Shown here piece after piece: positions 1 to 9,654 of a DNA stretch of 64,000 nt (position 1 is the first letter of the stretch; the number at the start of each line of letters is the position of its first letter). The position numbers and the translations under genes are program-made. The DNA is from an uncultured bacterium (GTDB taxonomy: Bacteria > Calescibacteriota > Calescibacteriia > Calescibacteriales > Calescibacteriaceae), in NCBI GenBank assembly GCA_938036315.1, contig CALHPK010000009.1, forward strand, positions 124,001-188,000, in the 5' to 3' direction. The notes beneath the pieces are model-generated. The model made no database searches. It saw only the letters and a program-made list of their open reading frames with translations, and was not told the DNA's origin.

Positions 1-2
1 AT

Positions 3-794
3 CATGAAAAAGAAATGAAAAAATATTACCTCATAAATCAACATGAATTCAAAGTCCCAGAAAAGAGAGAATTCTGGATAGCAAAGTTTAGCTCAGAGGA
101 AAAAGCCAGATCATTTTTCGATGAAAATAAAAATACAAAATTTCAAAGCTTTGAAGAATTTGAAAAGATAGTAGCTAATAAAGAAGGGAAAGCAACAACA
201 ACCATTATAGGCAAAGAAAGAGGAGTTCAAGATCTCCAATTAGCCCCATTTTTTGCTGTGCCTGAAGGTACTATCTCACCGCCACTGCAGGCTCGAGATG
301 AGTGGTGGATAGTGCATGTGAACAAAGTATTTCCCGAAAATATAATGAGCTTTGAAGAAGCTCTCCCTAAAATAAAACAAAGGTTCTACACAGAGCAAGT
401 CAAAAATGAACTAAGAAAAATCATATCACAAAAAAATCTAGACTCACTCGATGAATTCGAAAGATTCATTTCAAAATATTCAGAAAATATATACAGAGAA
501 ACAATTCCAATCCATTTAGATTTCTACCCTCACATAGGAGTCCAGCAGGAGCTTACCCCATACCTATCAATAGAGAAAGAAGATTTTGTATTCCCGATAC
601 CAGTGGAGAACAAAGATAAAGTTTTTGTCGTGTTTATTGGCAAATTTTTCCCAGCTCCTGAAGAAAAATTTTCTCAAATGCTCATCAGTGATGTTGAAAG
701 AATAATTCAAGGGATTGTAGCATCATATCTACCCAGAATTAAAGTGAAACCAGCATCAAAGGAAGAAGCTATTAAAAAGCTAACAGGTATGTAA
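3..794 (+). CDS. Peptidyl-prolyl isomerase of PpiC/PpiD/SurA type, C-terminal part
   Basis: The reading frame is open to the left edge, so the start lies outside the window; an ATG at 15 is probably internal. The visible opening (YYLINQHEFKVPEKREFWIA) matches the linker that precedes a parvulin domain in PpiD/SurA-like chaperones. It is followed by a parvulin-like stretch with 'FFAVPEGTISPPLQ' and 'WWIVHVNKVFP', and then an alpha-helical region and a second unit of about 110 residues ending at the stop. Members of this family isomerise X-Pro bonds and escort outer-membrane proteins across the periplasm. The signal or membrane anchor would be in the missing N-terminus. It faces the minus-strand mtnA gene, 42 bases away. 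The family is fairly sure; the exact subtype is not. Confidence 0.65.
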   Translation, partial: HEKEMKKYYLINQHEFKVPEKREFWIAKFSSEEKARSFFDENKNTKFQSFEEFEKIVANKEGKATTTIIGKERGVQDLQLAPFFAVPEGTISPPLQARDEWWIVHVNKVFPENIMSFEEALPKIKQRFYTEQVKNELRKIISQKNLDSLDEFERFISKYSENIYRETIPIHLDFYPHIGVQQELTPYLSIEKEDFVFPIPVENKDKVFVVFIGKFFPAPEEKFSQMLISDVERIIQGIVASYLPRIKVKPASKEEAIKKLTGM

Positions 795-836
795 AAAATA
801 CGCAACAAGCTCTTTATGCAAAGGTAACCTTGTTTA

Positions 837-1931
837 CTAAAAGGAATATGGATATCTGAAGATTCCATCCTCAGTGATGATCGATGAGATGAGCTCTGGA
901 GGAGTTATATCAAATACGTAGTTTATAACATTGGTTTCATCATGAGTAATTTTTACCCCAAAAATTTCTTTCACCTCACGTGGGTCTCTTTGCTCCAAGG
1001 GGATAGTATCAGAGCTAACATCTATAGTTGTTTTTGGAGCAAGAACATAAAAAGGGATGGAAAAATGCTTTGACAAAATAGCAAGCATAAGAGTTCCTAT
1101 TTTGTTCGAAACCGTTCCATCTTTGAGAATCCTATCTGCCCCCGTCAGAACACAACTTATGTGGGGGGATGATTTTGACATAACAAATGCAGAAGCGGAA
1201 TCAACTATTAGCTTGAACTTTATTTTCTCTCTTATAAGCTCCCACGTTGTGAGCCTTGCCCCTTGCAAAAATGGTCTTGTCTCCAGAGAAATAACTTCTA
1301 TGTCCTTACCGAGCTTTTTGACCGCATACTTTATGGCCGAAAAAGCAGTACCCCATCCCCCGGTTGCTAAACTTCCAGTGTTACAGATAGTAAAAACAGT
1401 TCCTTCATCTGGAATGAGCTGAGCACCATTTTTCCCTATAAGGTAGCAGGATTTGAAGTCCAAAAACCAAATCTCCAAGGCTTTTCTTCTCATTCTTTCG
1501 ACCAAATCACTGCCTTGAGAACTTACAAACTCTTCCTCCATATCTTGAAGAGCTCGAAAAAGATTGTAAGCAGTCGGGCGCGAATCAAGTATTACGTTCT
1601 TTATTTCACAGAACACCTTATAATCTACTTTCTGCCCTTTCTCTACCCTTTTTTTCAATCCAAGCCAAACCCCGAAAGCGGCTGATATTCCTATTGCTGG
1701 CGCCCCCCTGACGACCATATTCTTTATGCAAAGCGCTACATCCCGTTCATCTCTGCAGATAACCCATTCTTCCCTCAAGGGCAGATACCTCTGATCTAAG
1801 AACTTGATGCAGTCATCACACAACTCAAACCAGGTATGTCTTCTCCCACCCTCTGTCTCTTCCTCAAATATCCTACTTACTTCATCACTCATCGAATCTA
1901 CTCTCAATGCTAAATCCTCCCTTGCAGTCAT
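837..1931 (-). CDS. mtnA: S-methyl-5-thioribose-1-phosphate isomerase MtnA
   Basis: Converts methylthioribose-1-phosphate to methylthioribulose-1-phosphate in methionine salvage. Hallmarks, numbered from the upstream TTG at 1940: RGAPAIG (78-84), the catalytic-Cys segment ICNTGSLATGGWGTA (Cys186), ETRPFLQGARLTTWEL, and GADRI with the catalytic Asp269, followed by DG..SNKIGT. I prefer the ATG at 1931, two bases after the TAA of the upstream gene (TAAGGATG). This gives 364 residues with about 30 more at the N-terminus than usual. Tight packing implies co-transcription and translational coupling with the TamB-like gene. No other methionine-salvage gene is in the window. MtnA belongs to the eIF-2B alpha fold family, but the Cys and Asp motifs favour MtnA itself. 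Confidence 0.93.
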   Translation of the reverse strand: MTAREDLALRVDSMSDEVSRIFEEETEGGRRHTWFELCDDCIKFLDQRYLPLREEWVICRDERDVALCIKNMVVRGAPAIGISAAFGVWLGLKKRVEKGQKVDYKVFCEIKNVILDSRPTAYNLFRALQDMEEEFVSSQGSDLVERMRRKALEIWFLDFKSCYLIGKNGAQLIPDEGTVFTICNTGSLATGGWGTAFSAIKYAVKKLGKDIEVISLETRPFLQGARLTTWELIREKIKFKLIVDSASAFVMSKSSPHISCVLTGADRILKDGTVSNKIGTLMLAILSKHFSIPFYVLAPKTTIDVSSDTIPLEQRDPREVKEIFGVKITHDETNVINYVFDITPPELISSIITEDGIFRYPYSF

Positions 1932-1933
1932 CC

Positions 1934-4900
1934 TTACCAAAACCTCATTATTGTTTTTATATCCATACCCAAATTGCCCATATTCCCAAGGCCAGAAAAT
2001 CCATATTTTTTGTTGTCCCAGGTCAACTGTAAAGATATGCTATCAGATAACCTATGTGACAACCGAAATTTCACAACTTCATCAATGATACTTTGAACAA
2101 TTTCGACTTCATTTGCTCCCCACTCTCCCGCTACCCCTACACTCGTCGGAGATATTGTCGGTCTTATAGTACCCTCCTTCAAGTTCATAGCCTCTTCAAT
2201 ACGAGAAAATAAGAATCTCACATTTCTGTACATTACAGATCCGAGTATCTTTCGGAAATCGTCTGCAGATCTACATTTTCTCAAAACAGCAATAACACAC
2301 ACTATATCTGATTCGGGAAGGGAAGGGATAGAAGATAAATATATGTTTGGAGCTCTCAGATTTCCCAGAATATTTAACTTTATCAGATAACTCTCACCAT
2401 CAAGTGTTGATATAGAATTTTGAGCAGATAAATTCACGATTATCTCTTCATTCCTCATAAAGACATTCCCCGTAATTTTTCTGAAATCCATACCAGCAAA
2501 CAAAAACGTCCCATCATGTATTTCAAATATTCCCAAAATTTTCGGAGAATCTACATATCCAACAATATATATCTGGCCACTAAGTTTCAAGTTTAAAGGA
2601 GGTTCATCATAGACAACATTCTTGAGATTTATAACTATATTTAATGGAGAACCTTTAGTTGGCTCCGCTGAGGCTGAAGCAAATATTCCTTTGGATTCAC
2701 CCGTACGAAAGCTCTGAAGCTCCGAGACAACAGAGCGAATTCTCCTATCTGAAAAGGTTTCATTTGAAATCGTCACTTCACCGAAAATACTCATAGCTCT
2801 AAGATCTCCTGAGATACTAAGTTTTCCACCAAGAGGAATACCTGCAAAACTTTTCATAAAAAGCTCGGCAGAAATTCTTTTAGTCACCATATTATAAATA
2901 CCATATAATTCTACGGGATTCTCCTTAAAACTCGCTCTCAAAGCAAAATCTAAAACATCTCTTTTTATATCGGAGGCGAAGTCAAAGTCATCAAATCTTA
3001 TCCCTTCGAAGATAAAATAACCTGATTTTACCTTTACAAAACCACTCCTATCTCTCTTACCATATGCAAACCTGAAAACCCCATCACCATAAATGGGTAA
3101 GACACTCTGTACCCCTTTGATACTTCCATCTCCATATATATCACTACCATTAGTAAAGATCATAACATCATCACTCCACACATATGCTAAAAATTTATTA
3201 GTATCGAATAAATAAGTAGCAGAGATCTGAAAATTCTCACAAGTATCACCTGAAAAATTCAGACGTTCCTGCGAGAAAGTAATTTTACCCTTAGCGCACG
3301 AACTTCTTATAGGATAATCAACAAAACTTAACTCCTGAGTAGAAACATCTATTTCTCCATAAATTTTTCCTTTCAAGTTTCCAGATACGCTCCCTAAAAA
3401 CTCAGAAACTCCAACCATACCCAAATCTACCATATCAAATCTTTGCAAATCATAAACACCTTGCAAATATGTCTTAAAGCCTCGATCATCGATTTTAGCC
3501 CTGAAGTTCACAAAAGATAATCCATCTAAACTTATTCCAGAAGAGGGACAAGCTCCTTCTTTTTCGTAATCCACTCCAACTCCCTCAAGATCTATATTAA
3601 ATCTTCCATCAAACCTTACTTTCGTTCTAACACTCAAGGATACACATTCTATTTTTTCTCCCAAGAAATTCGCGTTGCGCACATCTACATATCCGCTAAC
3701 ATTTATGCTATCTTTTAGAAAGAATTTTCCACTCCCGAAGGTAACCCCGTCTACAGGCATACTTACGCTTAGCGCTTCGAGTATTTTTTTTGCACTTACC
3801 TCAAAAAGATTAAAGTCAGCTCTCACGCTCTTTCTTCTCAAATCTGCCTCACCCCTCCACCTCACTGGATATTCTCCTACATAAATAAGCAGACTAAAAT
3901 AGGCAACATAATCCTTGAAAGATATCTTTGCCTCACCTCTTTCTATATTGATAATATCATATCTGAAATTTTTGATGTCGCCTATCAGCAGACCACCAAA
4001 CTTCGGAACCTGCGAAGACCCAGAAAATTTTAAATACCCCCTGAGATACCTGATGAGTGAAAGATCAATCGTTCCTGAGAATTTCAAATCCCCTGAACCC
4101 ATCTTAGAATCGTAGCTACCAGTAATTTCTATGCTTTCCGATTTTTCCTGACCCAGCTCTACCCTACTATTCCAATCAATTCGAACATACCCAGCATAAT
4201 CAACTACAATTTTCATCCAACTTGTGGATGATAAAAAAGTTTTAAATTCATCCCCTGATACAATCTCACTTAAAATATCTGAGAAATTACTTCCTATCTC
4301 TACAATCTTTTCCAGATCTGACATAAGTGAAACGGAAGCCATTACTTCAAACCAGTTATCCTGACAAATTACAAGATGAAAACCACTCCGAATCCGAGGA
4401 TTATAAATTTCAAACGCCCCGTCCCCTTCAGAACCTTTCAAATTCCCTCTAAAAGTAAGAATCCCGTCGGTCACCTTCCTGTCCCTGAAAATCAATGATA
4501 AGGTGGACTTCAAAGAGATCTTACCGGACAATACATTTATATTCCCATCTGAAATTATGCCGAAATCCTTCACATATAAACCAAGTGAACCAAAATCTAT
4601 GTTTACATTCAAAAGCTTCCCGATCTTCTCCCTTATCACCTCTAAAGTTGTACAAACTGAATTGAGATTCAAATCACCACCCGTGCTCCCAGAAATATCA
4701 ATACGGGCTCCACTGAGCTGGATAATGATATGATTTGGTAACCTTAATTTAAACTCAACTTGCTGAATTCCAACTACATTGGCATAGATTCCATCAGCAA
4801 CTAATTTGAAATTTTCAACTTTTACACTATCCAATTTCAGACTTTTCGCTCCGACTCCAAAGCTAACCCCCTTTGCATGAACATTCCAAATTTGAACAAG

Positions 4901-5098
4901 TGGGAAAAATTTAATGTCTATATCTTCAATTTTTACTGCGAACTTTCTATCTAAAAACTCGAGGAAAGGTTTTTTTATTTTATCCTGACGAGATATCAGA
5001 AGTCCTATAAGAGCCAGTAAAGATAGTATAACAGAAATTACAGTTAGAGCCCATATAATAAGAACAGATACAGATATAGGAACTCTGCCTCTGATCAT
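1934..5098 (-). CDS. TamB-like (DUF490) envelope protein
   Basis: 1054 residues with one N-terminal membrane segment (about residues 6-33) and a long beta-rich body, as in AsmA/TamB bridge proteins that help move lipids or insert proteins at the outer membrane. The C-terminus is the clearest match to the TamB domain: 'LPESDIVCVIAVLRKCRS', then a helical stretch, then strands ending with 'YGFSGLGNMGNLGMDIKTI' and a terminal aromatic pair (FW). E. coli TamB is about 1259 residues, so this one is somewhat short. No TamA/BamA-type partner is adjacent. It is first in a two-gene unit with mtnA, and its TAA nearly touches the mtnA start. Assignment rests on architecture and the C-terminal pattern, not on a strict motif. 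Confidence 0.75.
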   Translation of the reverse strand: MIRGRVPISVSVLIIWALTVISVILSLLALIGLLISRQDKIKKPFLEFLDRKFAVKIEDIDIKFFPLVQIWNVHAKGVSFGVGAKSLKLDSVKVENFKLVADGIYANVVGIQQVEFKLRLPNHIIIQLSGARIDISGSTGGDLNLNSVCTTLEVIREKIGKLLNVNIDFGSLGLYVKDFGIISDGNINVLSGKISLKSTLSLIFRDRKVTDGILTFRGNLKGSEGDGAFEIYNPRIRSGFHLVICQDNWFEVMASVSLMSDLEKIVEIGSNFSDILSEIVSGDEFKTFLSSTSWMKIVVDYAGYVRIDWNSRVELGQEKSESIEITGSYDSKMGSGDLKFSGTIDLSLIRYLRGYLKFSGSSQVPKFGGLLIGDIKNFRYDIINIERGEAKISFKDYVAYFSLLIYVGEYPVRWRGEADLRRKSVRADFNLFEVSAKKILEALSVSMPVDGVTFGSGKFFLKDSINVSGYVDVRNANFLGEKIECVSLSVRTKVRFDGRFNIDLEGVGVDYEKEGACPSSGISLDGLSFVNFRAKIDDRGFKTYLQGVYDLQRFDMVDLGMVGVSEFLGSVSGNLKGKIYGEIDVSTQELSFVDYPIRSSCAKGKITFSQERLNFSGDTCENFQISATYLFDTNKFLAYVWSDDVMIFTNGSDIYGDGSIKGVQSVLPIYGDGVFRFAYGKRDRSGFVKVKSGYFIFEGIRFDDFDFASDIKRDVLDFALRASFKENPVELYGIYNMVTKRISAELFMKSFAGIPLGGKLSISGDLRAMSIFGEVTISNETFSDRRIRSVVSELQSFRTGESKGIFASASAEPTKGSPLNIVINLKNVVYDEPPLNLKLSGQIYIVGYVDSPKILGIFEIHDGTFLFAGMDFRKITGNVFMRNEEIIVNLSAQNSISTLDGESYLIKLNILGNLRAPNIYLSSIPSLPESDIVCVIAVLRKCRSADDFRKILGSVMYRNVRFLFSRIEEAMNLKEGTIRPTISPTSVGVAGEWGANEVEIVQSIIDEVVKFRLSHRLSDSISLQLTWDNKKYGFSGLGNMGNLGMDIKTIMRFW

Positions 5099-5159
5099 TA
5101 ATTCAATTTAAGATACGCAAATTTAAGTTTTTACCTTTTCAGGAATAAGATTCTTATGC

Positions 5160-6569
5160 CTAAGATGAAGTACCTACGATTGATTCGAAATTTTTTCTGA
5201 CAAACTCAATAGCTTCGGATTTGGTGGCTTCAATTTTTCCTTCAACTATTGCCCTTTCAATTTCCGCCTTTATCTTGCCTACAAGCGGACCTGGTGGAAG
5301 ATTGAAGATAGACTGAATTTCGTATCCGTTTAGTGGTGATTTTATCTCAATTCTACCCAGTTTCATAACCTCCTTTGCTATTCTCGATCTTAACTCTTTT
5401 ATACCCTTGAGTCTCGGATATGGATCTTTTAGAGCCATTATATCATACTCAACAAATGAAAGGACAAGATCAGTATTTGTTCCGAGCTTTTTGATAAGCC
5501 TTCTTACAGCTGTATCTGACCAAGAAGGAGAATAGTTAATCATATGATTTTCGACGATAAATGCAACTTTTTTTCTTTCATTTTCTGGGAATTTAAAGGT
5601 TTCAAGGAAATCCGTAGCGATCTCTTTTGATATCTTTTCATGTCCCCAATACACGATCCTACCATCTGGCAACTCCTTTTCTGCGAAGGCTTTTCCTATA
5701 TCGTGGAAAAAGGCTGACAACCTCATAACTATATCAGCTGGTGTGATATCAGCGACTCGACAGCAGTGTTCAAAAACACCCTCATAGTGATATGGGGACT
5801 TCTGCTCTTTGTATAACGCGGGAACAATCTTAGGATATATTATATGAAATACTCCTACATCACGCAGGAATAGGAGTCCCAAGGATGGTTTTGATGCTAA
5901 AAAGAGCTTACGGAGTTCCTCACCTATTCTTTCTCGTGGCTCTGATGTGAGCATTTTCACACATTTTTGTATTGCAACTGTAACCTGATGTGATAAAATA
6001 TATTCATCAGCAACAAATCGCGCCGCTCGGATTATTCTCACTGGATCTGACTTTATACTTTTGAGTGGAGAACCTGGAGCTCTTATAACTTTATGAGTTA
6101 TATCCACAACCGAAGTTCCGAGAGGATCCAATATATTGCTGAATGGTTCAAGAATATTCTTCACTGGAATGACCAAGGTATTTATAGTAAAGTCCCTCCT
6201 CAGAAGGTCTTCCTTTACATCTCCTCCCTTTGCTGCGGACACATCTATTACAATTCTCTTTTCATAACTCTCCTTCCCTGAATTATTTTCAGATCTATCT
6301 AAAATTACTCTCACCATCTTGTATTTTTCGATATCCACAAGAACAACTTTCGAATCTTGAAAGAGCTCTTTAAGTATCTGAGCCAACTGTTTTGCAAAAG
6401 TCCTGTAATCTCCTCTAAAAACTGCAATATCAATATCATTAAGTTTTATGTCTTCGAATTTCTTTTTAAGGTATAGTTCTCGGGGGAATCCTCCCACAAC
6501 AAAAGAGTAAGATAGACTTTTGTTCTCTGCTCTATATATAGCAAATAGTATCTTTTTTGTAAAATCCAT
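5160..6569 (-). CDS. cca: CCA-adding enzyme / poly(A) polymerase family nucleotidyltransferase with HD domain
   Basis: 469 residues with the class II nucleotidyltransferase head: 'VVGGFPREL', the metal-binding DID in 'LNDIDIAVF', 'RRDFTINTL', 'SDPVRIIRAARFVADE' and 'ERIGEELRKLF'. A C-terminal HD phosphohydrolase domain follows, with 'HCCRVADI', 'SAFFHDIGK' and 'VENHMINYS'. Such proteins add or repair the tRNA 3' CCA end, and the HD domain gives phosphodiesterase/phosphatase activity in bacterial CCA enzymes. The first motif is normally GGxVRD; here the Asp is Glu. The tRNA in this window already encodes CCA, so a repair role or a related poly(A) polymerase role is equally possible. It stands alone, separated from the TamB-like gene by 61 bases, and lacks an obvious Shine-Dalgarno site. 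Confidence 0.85.
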   Translation of the reverse strand: MDFTKKILFAIYRAENKSLSYSFVVGGFPRELYLKKKFEDIKLNDIDIAVFRGDYRTFAKQLAQILKELFQDSKVVLVDIEKYKMVRVILDRSENNSGKESYEKRIVIDVSAAKGGDVKEDLLRRDFTINTLVIPVKNILEPFSNILDPLGTSVVDITHKVIRAPGSPLKSIKSDPVRIIRAARFVADEYILSHQVTVAIQKCVKMLTSEPRERIGEELRKLFLASKPSLGLLFLRDVGVFHIIYPKIVPALYKEQKSPYHYEGVFEHCCRVADITPADIVMRLSAFFHDIGKAFAEKELPDGRIVYWGHEKISKEIATDFLETFKFPENERKKVAFIVENHMINYSPSWSDTAVRRLIKKLGTNTDLVLSFVEYDIMALKDPYPRLKGIKELRSRIAKEVMKLGRIEIKSPLNGYEIQSIFNLPPGPLVGKIKAEIERAIVEGKIEATKSEAIEFVRKNFESIVGTSS

Positions 6570-6697
6570 AAAAGGAAAACAATTTTAATACTCAATATGA
6601 TACAACTTTAACCTTCAATTTTCAGTAAAATTAATCAAATAAAATTTATCTATTATCATTGTAAGATTATTGCTGGTCAGAGAAAAACAAAATTGAC

Positions 6698-7075
6698 ATG
6701 AAATGGGATATAAGTAATAGTATCCCAGATAATCTTAAGAGGCTGTTACCGATAATCCTACTTTTTATCTCTAATATCTTTATGACCTTTGCATGGTACG
6801 GGCATCTGAAAACTATGAAAAATAAAGGATTAGTTTTAGCTATAATTTTTAGCTGGACAATCGCTCTGTTTGAGTACTGCCTGCAAGTTCCAGCAAATAG
6901 AATTGGTTCGAATTACTTTACTTTACCGCAACTGAAGATCTTGCAGGAGATAATCACCATGGTTGTATTTGCGCTCTTTTGCATAATCTATATGAAAGTC
7001 AAGATAACAGCGGATTATATATGGGCCACACTGTGTCTTATCGGCGCAGCTTACTTTATCTTCAGAAAAATATAA
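6698..7075 (+). CDS. DUF486-family small membrane protein
   Basis: 125 residues with four predicted membrane segments. The conserved core 'NIFMTFAWYGHLK', 'WTIALFEYCLQVPANRIGS' and 'LKILQEIITMVVFALF' is the signature of the DUF486 family, distantly related to small DMT-type transporters. Function is unknown. It is the only plus-strand gene in the first 20 kb apart from the edge gene and is flanked by divergent and convergent minus-strand genes, so it is probably monocistronic. No Shine-Dalgarno sequence precedes the ATG. Family assignment is firm; substrate is not known. Confidence 0.85.
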   Translation: MKWDISNSIPDNLKRLLPIILLFISNIFMTFAWYGHLKTMKNKGLVLAIIFSWTIALFEYCLQVPANRIGSNYFTLPQLKILQEIITMVVFALFCIIYMKVKITADYIWATLCLIGAAYFIFRKI

Positions 7076-7160
7076 AATGTAACACCCTTTACGATAAGGG
7101 GCAGATCAAAAGCACTATCATAATTTCATTTACAATGGCAAACTATAAAAAATAATTCAA

Positions 7161-7208
7161 ATAGTCAAATATAAAGACTTCAATATAGTCAAATATAAAG
7201 ATTTTAAT
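7161..7208. repeat. Two-copy 24-bp tandem duplication in a convergent spacer
   Basis: Positions 7161-7184 and 7185-7208 are two copies of a 24-base unit beginning ATAGTCAAATATAAAGA, with two mismatches. The array ends just before the livM stop codon, in the spacer between DUF486 and livM. Similar short duplications occur in other spacers of this window. Confidence 0.85.
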
Positions 7209-7212
7209 AGAG

Positions 7213-8205
7213 CTACCTAAAGGGGAAATTCATAAAATATAATTTCAACTTAATCCACCTCCCATAAAGACCATGCTGTTCAAATATCATAACAAGCACA
7301 ATGGCAATAGCAAAAACAATAGGTATAAATTCTTTCAAAGCAACAAAGATTTGCTGAATAACTATAACAAAAGCAGCCCCCAGAGCAGAACCGAAAACAG
7401 AGCCTATACCTCCTATAACTATTGCGGAAAACATCAAAATAGACTCTGTTATGTTGAACATTGTCGGCTCAAGATAGCCGATAAAGTAAGCATATAGTCC
7501 ACCGGCAACCCCAGTGAAAAAGGAACTTATCATAAAAGATAAAATTTTGTATCTGCTTACATCTACACCCAACGATTCAGCAGCTACCTCACTATCTCTT
7601 ATTGCAACAAAAATCCTACCCGTATTAGATTTGACAATTCTATAACCCCAAAGATAAAACAGTATACACAAGCTCAGAGATAAACAGTACAGTTCATAAG
7701 GAGAATCTATCCCCCAGACTCTCTCTATAAATAGTCCCATTCTACCACCCGAGATAGCAGGCGTGTTTTGCACAAGTTGGAAAAATGCCACTGAGAATCC
7801 CAAGGTAGCTATAGCGAGATATGGACCTTTCAACCTCAGGGAAGGTACTCCCACAATAGCACCGACCACTGCCGCAGTTACGCCAGCCAAAAAAATAGCC
7901 GGAATAAGTCCAAGCTTCAAAGAATGCGCTAACACATAAGCTCCAACTCCCCAAAATCCCACCTGCCCGAAAGATATCAAACCTGTGTAACCTATGAGAA
8001 TATTCTGCCCTAAAACTGCAATCGAATATATAACAACTTGCGTTAGAATGTGAATGATGTAATCTGAAACGAAAGCAGGGAGGATAAATAATGTCAGAAC
8101 TGATACAGCCGTAAAGATAAAGGCTGGTCTGTCCTGAATTATCCTCCAGTCATCAAGATAATCAATTTTTAACCTTACCGTTCTTTTTTTCAGAGCTGAT
8201 ATCAT
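7213..8205 (-). CDS. livM: Branched-chain amino acid ABC transporter permease LivM
   Basis: 330 residues, about nine hydrophobic segments. The family signature 'GQNILIGYTGLISFGQ' followed by 'GVGAYVLA' is clear, as are 'GPYLAIATLGFSVAFFQ' and the EAA-type loop 'RIFVAIRDSEVAAESLGVD'. It forms the inner-membrane channel with LivH for uptake of leucine, isoleucine, valine or related substrates (some homologues take up urea or short amides). livH lies 81 bases upstream on the same strand, so both are likely one unit. The ATPases LivG/LivF and the binding protein LivJ do not follow; downstream comes a convergent gene, so these partners must be elsewhere. Confidence 0.92.
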   Translation of the reverse strand: MISALKKRTVRLKIDYLDDWRIIQDRPAFIFTAVSVLTLFILPAFVSDYIIHILTQVVIYSIAVLGQNILIGYTGLISFGQVGFWGVGAYVLAHSLKLGLIPAIFLAGVTAAVVGAIVGVPSLRLKGPYLAIATLGFSVAFFQLVQNTPAISGGRMGLFIERVWGIDSPYELYCLSLSLCILFYLWGYRIVKSNTGRIFVAIRDSEVAAESLGVDVSRYKILSFMISSFFTGVAGGLYAYFIGYLEPTMFNITESILMFSAIVIGGIGSVFGSALGAAFVIVIQQIFVALKEFIPIVFAIAIVLVMIFEQHGLYGRWIKLKLYFMNFPFR

Positions 8206-8218
8206 ATAATCTATCTAC

Positions 8219-8293
8219 TCAATAGATATCTAATCAATCAATAGATATCTGACAATAAACACCTAAACTTTCTTAATATGTAACACCTAAACT
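8219..8293. repeat. Two nested short tandem duplications between livH and livM
   Basis: TCAATAGATATCT occurs at 8219-8231 and 8238-8250 (period 19). ACACCTAAACT occurs at 8259-8269 and 8283-8293 (period 24); the second copy includes the livH stop codon. The spacer therefore holds two independent duplications. Confidence 0.85.
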
Positions 8294-9165
8294 CTTTCCT
8301 TAATCTCTTTACCAAATATCCCCTCAGGTCTTATTCCAAGGAAAATAAGACCGATAAAAAATATAAAGGCGGTCTTATACTTTATGGATACATATCCTCC
8401 AAATAGAGATTCTGTTATACCTACAATGAGGCTACCGATGATTGCTCCGGGCGGGCTATCGAGCCCTCCTATCACTGCACCAATAAAAGCTTTCAGGAAG
8501 GGGTCAAATAAAAAAAATTGATCAACAGAATATACTGGGGCTATAAGAATACCCGCTATTCCAGAGGCCAAAGAAGATAAAAAAAATGCAAAACCTACAA
8601 CGAATCTCACATTTATACCTAAAGTTCTTGAAGCATCAAGGTTCTGAGATATAGCTCTGAGAGCAATTCCAAGCCGAGTTTTCATAATAAGAAGATACAG
8701 AATAAACATAATAGTCAAGCTGACTACTACAATAACCGCAAAATGCCATGTCAGTTCAATCCCCATCAAACTAAACTTTCCTGAAACAAAGTGCGGCACA
8801 GCCTTGGGGTCCGCCCCCCAAATGATAATTTCCAGACTCTGAAAAAAATATGCAATCCCAATCGTGACTATAGTGAGTCCAAGAGGAGATACTCCTCTTT
8901 TCTGCCCTTCATAAATTATAAAAAAGTAGATAATGAATGATACACAGGCAGACAAAATTGCTCCCGCACCCCCAGCAAGAATATAAACCCACGCAGACTT
9001 ATCTCCGTATTTATCCAAAATATCTATAGCAATAAAAATCCCAAATGTAGCAAAATCTGGGTGAGCAAAATTCAAAATTCTTGTAGCCCGATATACAAGA
9101 ACAATCCCTAGTGAAACAAGGGCATAAATAAACCCGACTTGAATTCCAGCTATAAGATAATCCAT
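8287..9165 (-). CDS. livH: Branched-chain amino acid ABC transporter permease LivH
   Basis: 292 residues with about eight membrane segments. It opens with 'GIQVGFIYALVSLGIVLVYR' and 'RILNFAHPDFATFG', the classic LivH N-terminus, and has the coupling loop 'RLGIALRAISQNLDASRTLG' and 'IGGLDSPPGAIIGSLIVG'. It pairs with LivM, downstream on the same strand, to form the membrane channel of a branched-chain amino acid importer. A moderate Shine-Dalgarno site (GGGAG) precedes the ATG, better than most genes here. Upstream on the same strand, 12 bases away, is the PEBP-family gene. Confidence 0.92.
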   Translation of the reverse strand: MDYLIAGIQVGFIYALVSLGIVLVYRATRILNFAHPDFATFGIFIAIDILDKYGDKSAWVYILAGGAGAILSACVSFIIYFFIIYEGQKRGVSPLGLTIVTIGIAYFFQSLEIIIWGADPKAVPHFVSGKFSLMGIELTWHFAVIVVVSLTIMFILYLLIMKTRLGIALRAISQNLDASRTLGINVRFVVGFAFFLSSLASGIAGILIAPVYSVDQFFLFDPFLKAFIGAVIGGLDSPPGAIIGSLIVGITESLFGGYVSIKYKTAFIFFIGLIFLGIRPEGIFGKEIKERV

Positions 9166-9177
9166 TTAATCTCCCAT

Positions 9178-9639
9178 CTATCTTGAATAAGTTCCGTAAA
9201 ACTCTGCTTCCGCCAGAACCTTTCCTTCAATAGCTTTGATAACATCAGATTTCGAAGCCTCTGGTTTTAGTCCTATATTCTCCACTGAAAGAGCTTTGAG
9301 TTTAAATATATATCTGTGAGTTCCATGCCCCACAGGAGGACACGGACCGCTCCACCCTGTCCTGCCGAAATCATTAGTTCCCTGTTTTGTTCCATCTGGA
9401 AGCTGACGAACTCTCCCGAGGTTCTCAGGTAAAGAATTGCGCTGAGCAGGGATATCGTATATAACCCAATGATTAAAAGTTCCCCCAGGAGCATCAGGAT
9501 CGTCAACTATAATGACAAAACTTCTGGTACCTTCTGGAGCACCGCTCCACTCCAAAGGTGGAGAAACATCTTCCCCACTGCAGGTGTACTTTTCCGGAAT
9601 CCTCTCACCATTTCTAAAAGCGGGCGATCTTATCTCCAT
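9178..9639 (-). CDS. YbhB/YbcL-type phosphatidylethanolamine-binding (PEBP/Raf kinase inhibitor-like) protein
   Basis: 153 residues from the chosen start. Family motifs are clear: 'YTCSGEDVSPPLEWSGAP', 'DDPDAPGGTFNHWVIYDIP', 'GWSGPCPPVGHGTHRYIFK' (the ligand-pocket DPDAP and GxHR elements). The frame stays open upstream to a GTG at 9828, adding 63 residues with a hydrophobic stretch. I start at 9639 because a strong Shine-Dalgarno site (9647-9654) sits seven bases before that ATG and the family begins there. If the longer form were used, the product would be membrane-anchored. Biochemical role of bacterial members is not settled. It lies 12 bases upstream of livH on the same strand. Confidence 0.88.
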   Translation of the reverse strand: MEIRSPAFRNGERIPEKYTCSGEDVSPPLEWSGAPEGTRSFVIIVDDPDAPGGTFNHWVIYDIPAQRNSLPENLGRVRQLPDGTKQGTNDFGRTGWSGPCPPVGHGTHRYIFKLKALSVENIGLKPEASKSDVIKAIEGKVLAEAEFYGTYSR

Positions 9640-9646
9640 ATGTACT

Positions 9647-9654
9647 ACCTCCTT
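9647..9654 (-). promoter_or_regulatory. Strong Shine-Dalgarno site fixing the PEBP start
   Basis: AAGGAGGT on the minus strand, seven bases before the ATG at 9639. It is one of only a handful of strong sites in the window and decides against the 63-residue N-terminal extension. Confidence 0.8.
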